A stretch of 17,322 nucleotides of DNA, taken from the NCBI GenBank assembly GCA_028714615.1, contig JAQTMA010000074.1, forward strand, positions 1-17,322, written 5' to 3'. The stretch comes from Anaerolineaceae bacterium (GTDB taxonomy: Bacteria > Chloroflexota > Anaerolineae > Anaerolineales > Anaerolineaceae). The notes under the pieces were generated by a model that was not told where the DNA came from, ran no database searches, and was given only the letters and a program-made list of their open reading frames with translations. Positions 13,897 through 17,322 of this stretch are shown in pieces (the stretch's first letter is position 1; each line of letters begins with the position of its first letter). A program made the translations under genes and the position numbers.

Positions 13897-16800
13897 TTAT
13901 TCATATAACTTCGCCACCATTTCATCCAATTGCCTTTCTAGTTCTGCAACATGCTTTGCTGGAATCTGCGGCAGCGGGTAGCCATATTGCTTCCATTCCC
14001 CCAAAATTTTATCTACCAGCTTTACAAAATCCATCTGCTCATCCATTGGAATGGATGCAATCGGTAATTGCTTCCAGTCATCCGGATATACATGTATCTT
14101 GCTGCGGCGTTTGGCTTTTAACCAATTACGAGTAAAGGATGAGTTCATCACTGCCAGAACATACTTCAGGTTAAATCCACGCGAAATCTGTTCTCGTTCA
14201 ACTCGGTTCCCCATTGGGTCTTGGGTACGATATTTTGTTGTTTTATTTATGGACTTGTTAATAATACCTTCGAGCAAATACCAGGGTACAAATATGCATG
14301 ATGTATGAGTGGTAAATAGTTTTTCGTCATCTAAGACAACTGGTGGGCCATCTGATGATACAACTAGAGAAATAAGCTTAGGTCTGGCCTCATGTAAATC
14401 AAGAAACGTAGGACGTGCAAACTTTTTTGGCGCTCGTTCAGTACCCCATTCAAGATATCGTATCCTTTTGACATACCAGCGAGTTATGTCTTTACCTTCA
14501 ACAAATGGTTTAGGATGGGTAGCATCTTTTGTGTTTTCTATTAAATCATCTGTAACAAAATCTCCTCGCCAATGTCTTTCATCTGCATTTGCACGAAGGC
14601 CATAACTAATGTAACAGATATTATTTAGTGGGATAGAGTTTTGATTTTCCCCAATATTTTGAGTAGCGTCTTGTTTAAATAATTCAGAACCATATTCAAT
14701 CTGATATTGTGTTAATACATTTTGGCAGTTTTCTTCGAATTGATCACGGTTGCCCCAATGTTTCATCCGAATTGGCGAATGGGTATCAGTCACAGTTCTT
14801 TTGCTAAAGTGTAAGATAGTATTATTTACTCCTGCATCAAACAGGTCAATCTCAGAGCAAAAATCAATTCGTTCTACACTAGTATTTTCCATGAAAAACT
14901 CTTGTGACTTTTTTGCATACTTTGCCGCATTATAGGCATCTGGTATGATAAAAACCATTTGACCCCCGTACCCCAAAAGCTGGTAAGCTCTCTCTAAGAA
15001 GACTATATATAGATCCCATTTCTCATACAGCGTTTTAAAGATCTTGGCACTTATCAACTGATTGCGGTAGGCTTTCCATTCCGTGATTTCTTTCCGGCGC
15101 TCGCTCTCAACTTTTATATGCTTGAATTGTGCGTCAGCACGTACAAAGGGGGGGTTAGCCAATACGATATCAAAACCGCCTTTGTGTTGTTCATTAGGGG
15201 TGAATATTTCAGCAAATTCTACACGCCAATCGAACTCATTAGTTCCTGATCGACGCCCAGCCCACGCCTGAATATTCGTGTGTAGATCAATAACCTTTTG
15301 GTAATGAGCATGCTGCTGTAATCCATGCGAAAATCCATAGATGTTTTTCGCAATCTGATATTGCTTTACAATGTCTACACTTAAGTTGGAGAGTCCGCCT
15401 GTTGGATCAGGAGCCGTCAGGCTATCGCCAGGTTCGATCTTAAAATCCAGGTTTGGTAGTGCTACATCCAAATCAACTTGTTCTAATGGGCTTCGAGAAT
15501 CATCCACTACTAGTGAAAGCCATAGACGCAGCTTGGCAATATTCACTGCGAAGGGATCCTTATCTACTCCAAAAAGGTTGTTTTGTATAACCTCTAGCTT
15601 ACGCTCATATATTTTTTTATCGTCGATTTGGTGTACCACAAAGAGAGCCTCTCGCAAATCCAATAATTCATGCAACATGCCTAATAAATAAGCACCAGAA
15701 CCGCATGCGGGATCGCAGACCCTCACCTCATGCAGGGCTGTTAAAACTTTTTCTGGATTCACCAAGCCAACAGGGTTTCGTTTTTCTACATAACTATCTA
15801 GGGCGTTTTCAGTTTCCTCAGGGCAACGATCCCGCAGGTACCCCTTCAGCGCTTGACGACACATAAACGATACTACCGGTTTGGGTGTATAGTAGCTGCC
15901 GGTTTCATGTCTTCCAGTTACAAGCTCTTCAAAGATTTTCCCAAGCATTTCGGGATCAACAGCAACTTCAACATCTAGTGGTGTGCTCTCGGTTATGGTG
16001 AAATTAAAAGCATACAAAAGGTCTGTCAAAATTGAAACGATTAGACTATCAGGGAAAAACCATACATGATCGCCTTCTTCTTCCTTAAAGAGCCCACCGT
16101 TTAGAAATGGAGCTTCACCCGCTTTTTCACATAGTACTCTGAACTTTGGATCCTTAATCCGGTTACGGCCGTCTTTATTGTTCAAAGTATTAAAGAAAAG
16201 CAAGTTTAGACGGGAACGATGAAAGCCATAACCACCCAGTTTGTCCTTCTCGTTTTGCCCGTAGTCGAGCATTAGCGCGCCCAGGTATTTCTTGTTGCCA
16301 TTGAAGGACAACCACCCCTTCCGTTCCAAAAACATTAAAAACATGAGGCGGTTAAAAAATCTTTGGACGAATAAGCGTCGCTTTTCTGTAGTAATTTCTT
16401 CTGATAGTGGCAGACTAGCTTCAATCTTCTGAAAAACATCTCGGTATTTATTAAAGAAGTCACGGGTTACTGCTTCTACATCAAAAGCCTCATTATGATG
16501 ATGTTGAATAACTAACGGTGATATTCCAACAAAATCTGTGGATAGGCTGGCAATATCAATCAGGCTTAATCTCTCAGTGGCTGTTCGTAATCCCTCAGAA
16601 GGCCCAACTGTAATTCGCCTAAGAACGCGTTTTGCTGTTGATTCATCATCCCGTCCAAATTTTGTGTTGACAAAATGCCAATTCGTTTGATCTTGATCAG
16701 AGAAAATATACAAAGAGTGAGGATGGTCAATTAACAACTTGGCGATCAATCGACGTTCATCGTCAAAAGGAAGTTTTTGACTCTTCAAACGACAATATAC

Positions 16801-17016
16801 GACATGAAAGCCGCGATTCTCTCCAGCGGCAGCGAATAATAAAGGTGCTCCAACAATTAAGTCTTGTAAAATGGCAGGCCATTCGCGAATTGGTAGACCT
16901 TGGTTAACCTGTTCATAATTTAATTCAGTCCAAAATAGTTGCTTTAGCGCATCTATCTTGCGACTCGGAAGTTTTTCGAGAAGGCTCTGGATCGTCTGCC
17001 GAAATTGTTCTGCCAT
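13897..17016 (-). CDS. Eco57I-type N6-adenine DNA methyltransferase, 1039 aa
   Basis: A large gamma-class adenine methylase. Residues 1-200 are a mixed N-terminal domain (FHVVYCRLKSQKL, LYIFSDQDQTNWHFVNTKFGRD, TERLSLIDI). Residues about 360-385 carry the typical lead-in GKIFEELVTGRHETGSYYTPKPVV. Motif I is CDPACGSGAYLLGML (D435 onward). FGVDKDPFAVNIAKLRLWLSL supplies the adenine/SAM pocket acid. Motif IV is VLANPPFVRAD (N621-PPF). The C-terminal third looks like a TaqI-type target-recognition domain (VLAVMNSSFTRNWLK, WKQLPIASIP). Many such proteins are type IIG, with a nuclease in the N-terminus. Here I see no PD-(D/E)xK set, so it is probably methylation-only, with cutting left to the PLD-helicase. 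The start has a strong AGGGAGG box six bases upstream. It is the first gene of the cassette. Confidence 0.92.
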   Translation of the reverse strand: MAEQFRQTIQSLLEKLPSRKIDALKQLFWTELNYEQVNQGLPIREWPAILQDLIVGAPLLFAAAGENRGFHVVYCRLKSQKLPFDDERRLIAKLLIDHPHSLYIFSDQDQTNWHFVNTKFGRDDESTAKRVLRRITVGPSEGLRTATERLSLIDIASLSTDFVGISPLVIQHHHNEAFDVEAVTRDFFNKYRDVFQKIEASLPLSEEITTEKRRLFVQRFFNRLMFLMFLERKGWLSFNGNKKYLGALMLDYGQNEKDKLGGYGFHRSRLNLLFFNTLNNKDGRNRIKDPKFRVLCEKAGEAPFLNGGLFKEEEGDHVWFFPDSLIVSILTDLLYAFNFTITESTPLDVEVAVDPEMLGKIFEELVTGRHETGSYYTPKPVVSFMCRQALKGYLRDRCPEETENALDSYVEKRNPVGLVNPEKVLTALHEVRVCDPACGSGAYLLGMLHELLDLREALFVVHQIDDKKIYERKLEVIQNNLFGVDKDPFAVNIAKLRLWLSLVVDDSRSPLEQVDLDVALPNLDFKIEPGDSLTAPDPTGGLSNLSVDIVKQYQIAKNIYGFSHGLQQHAHYQKVIDLHTNIQAWAGRRSGTNEFDWRVEFAEIFTPNEQHKGGFDIVLANPPFVRADAQFKHIKVESERRKEITEWKAYRNQLISAKIFKTLYEKWDLYIVFLERAYQLLGYGGQMVFIIPDAYNAAKYAKKSQEFFMENTSVERIDFCSEIDLFDAGVNNTILHFSKRTVTDTHSPIRMKHWGNRDQFEENCQNVLTQYQIEYGSELFKQDATQNIGENQNSIPLNNICYISYGLRANADERHWRGDFVTDDLIENTKDATHPKPFVEGKDITRWYVKRIRYLEWGTERAPKKFARPTFLDLHEARPKLISLVVSSDGPPVVLDDEKLFTTHTSCIFVPWYLLEGIINKSINKTTKYRTQDPMGNRVEREQISRGFNLKYVLAVMNSSFTRNWLKAKRRSKIHVYPDDWKQLPIASIPMDEQMDFVKLVDKILGEWKQYGYPLPQIPAKHVAELERQLDEMVAKLYE

Positions 17017-17030
17017 TATGCAACCTCCCT

Positions 17031-17060
17031 ATTTGAGGCTCAGATGCCTATCCCTCAAAT
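17031..17060 (-). promoter_or_regulatory. Leader hairpin abutting the methylase ribosome-binding site
   Basis: ATTTGAGG (17031-17038) and CCTCAAAT (17053-17060) pair perfectly over 8 bp with a 14-base loop. On the transcript, the hairpin ends directly against the AGGGAGG box of the methylase gene. Such a position can hinder or expose the ribosome-binding site. An alternative smaller stem (AGGC at 17037-17040 with GCCT at 17046-17049) competes with it. The pairing is seen; the regulatory role is inferred. Confidence 0.4.
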
Positions 17061-17167
17061 TCAAAAAGCCGGTAGTAATAATCGTAAAGTGGTCTTCATG
17101 GGCATTAATTTTTTGGACACGCGTATTGATCAGTTGAACCACGCATGATGGTGACAACTTAATGTTT

Positions 17168-17176
17168 GTTATACCA
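17168..17176 (-). promoter_or_regulatory. Candidate extended -10 promoter of the defence cassette
   Basis: Read on the minus strand the sequence is TGGTATAAC, matching the extended -10 form TGnTATAAT at all but the last base. There is no good -35, which extended -10 promoters do not require. Transcription would start near 17161 and give a leader of about 145 bases before the methylase ATG. The placement next to a 7-bp inverted repeat supports it, but it is a motif prediction. Confidence 0.45.
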
Positions 17177-17182
17177 ATACAA

Positions 17183-17205
17183 TTGCACATTATTTGATTG
17201 TGCAA
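17183..17205. promoter_or_regulatory. Operator-like inverted repeat TTGCACA-N9-TGTGCAA
   Basis: A perfect 7-bp inverted repeat with a 9-base AT-rich spacer spans about -22 to -44 relative to the predicted start of transcription, where the -35 box would be. A dimeric helix-turn-helix regulator bound here could repress or activate the cassette. No regulator gene is present in the window. Read on the plus strand it is followed by GGGTTTTT, so it could also act as a weak terminator for a gene entering from the left, but none exists there. Confidence 0.4.
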
Positions 17206-17264
17206 GGGTTTTTCTGTAAATTCCGTCAGGTTATTCCCATCGGTTTCTTAAAGTTCCAAGGAAC

Positions 17265-17314
17265 GGGTTGTGGAAAAGTGGAAAGGTGAAGACTTTTCCA
17301 CTTTTCCACAACCC
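17265..17314. repeat. Very long near-perfect hairpin (20-bp arms)
   Basis: The arm at 17265-17284 (GGGTTGTGGAAAAG and on) pairs without mismatch with 17295-17314. If a G-T pair and two more pairs are allowed, the stem grows to 23 with a four-base GAAG loop. Each arm contains an internal tandem TGGAAA motif. No run of T follows within the window in either direction, so it is not a standard terminator, although the right edge cuts the context short. It could be a mobile-element or REP-like repeat, a recombination site, or a transcript-end stabiliser. Confidence 0.6.
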
Positions 17315-17322
17315 CTACGACT

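Larger units (their letters stand above)
17017..17322. other. Gene-free upstream region of the methylase cassette
   Basis: These 306 bases carry no convincing open frame on either strand. They hold, moving away from the methylase, a leader hairpin at the ribosome-binding site, an AT-rich leader of about 100 bases, a candidate promoter with an operator-like repeat, and a long hairpin at the window edge. Each is listed separately. No tRNA-like fold or transposon end was recognised. Confidence 0.7.

Noticed and set aside
8309..17016. Assignment of block A to DISARM, BREX or Mokosh
   Set aside because: DrmA/DrmB and PglZ/BrxC are absent. The helicase has SNF2/SF2 motifs, whereas the Mokosh helicase is, to my knowledge, of a different superfamily.
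17183..17215. Intrinsic terminator on the plus strand (7-bp stem then GGGTTTTT)
   Set aside because: No plus-strand gene ends nearby, so an operator role on the minus strand is more sensible; it is kept only as an alternative.
17265..17314. CRISPR repeat
   Set aside because: It is a single copy with no spacer-repeat periodicity, and no cas genes are present.

Overview
The window looks like a bacterial defence island sitting against a short stretch of different DNA. Positions 1 to about 1040 are GC-rich and carry two plus-strand genes: the 3' end of a DUF2726/zinc-finger protein and an unrecognised 220-aa-class protein. From about 1126 to 17016 the DNA is visibly richer in A+T and every convincing gene is on the minus strand. 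The host cannot be named from this sequence. Strong Shine-Dalgarno (SD) boxes and the gene content fit a free-living bacterium; a Chloroflexota-type or similar environmental genome is my guess, at low confidence.

Block A (17016 down to 8309), read right to left, is one tight cassette. It holds a 1039-aa Eco57I-type N6-adenine DNA methyltransferase, an unrecognised 165-aa protein, a TcmP-family protein (three-Cys-motif partner), its usual companion DUF5131/Gp37-Gp68 (the CX6CX2C protein), and a 1120-aa fusion of a phospholipase-D (HKD) nuclease domain with a SNF2/SF2 helicase. Gaps are 20 to 50 bp. I read it as a restriction-like system in which the methylase marks self and the PLD-helicase is the translocating effector. 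The TcmP/DUF5131 pair is embedded as a possible chemical or regulatory layer. BREX markers (PglZ, BrxC) and DISARM markers (DrmA, DrmB) are absent from the window.

Block B (8147 down to 3891) begins after a 128-160 bp junction that contains what looks like the beheaded start of a DUF2513 gene. It holds a 701-aa DUF262-HNH-AlbA_2 fusion (a GmrSD-like type IV restriction enzyme with an added Schlafen-like domain), a YdbC/PC4 ssDNA-binding protein, two small unrecognised proteins, a stand-alone Mrr N-terminal-like winged-helix protein, and a GIY-YIG-like protein.

Block C (3659 down to 1126), behind its own AT-rich promoter-like region with an inverted repeat, holds a PIN-GNAT-EVE/ASCH-like triple fusion. 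It overlaps a free-standing ASCH protein, followed by a small HNH endonuclease. RNA or modified-base sensing is the likely theme.

The 306 bp upstream of block A (17017-17322) carries no gene. It holds an extended -10 promoter candidate, an operator-like inverted repeat next to it, a hairpin abutting the methylase ribosome-binding site, and a very long near-perfect hairpin at the window edge. No tRNA, rRNA, CRISPR array or transposase was seen.
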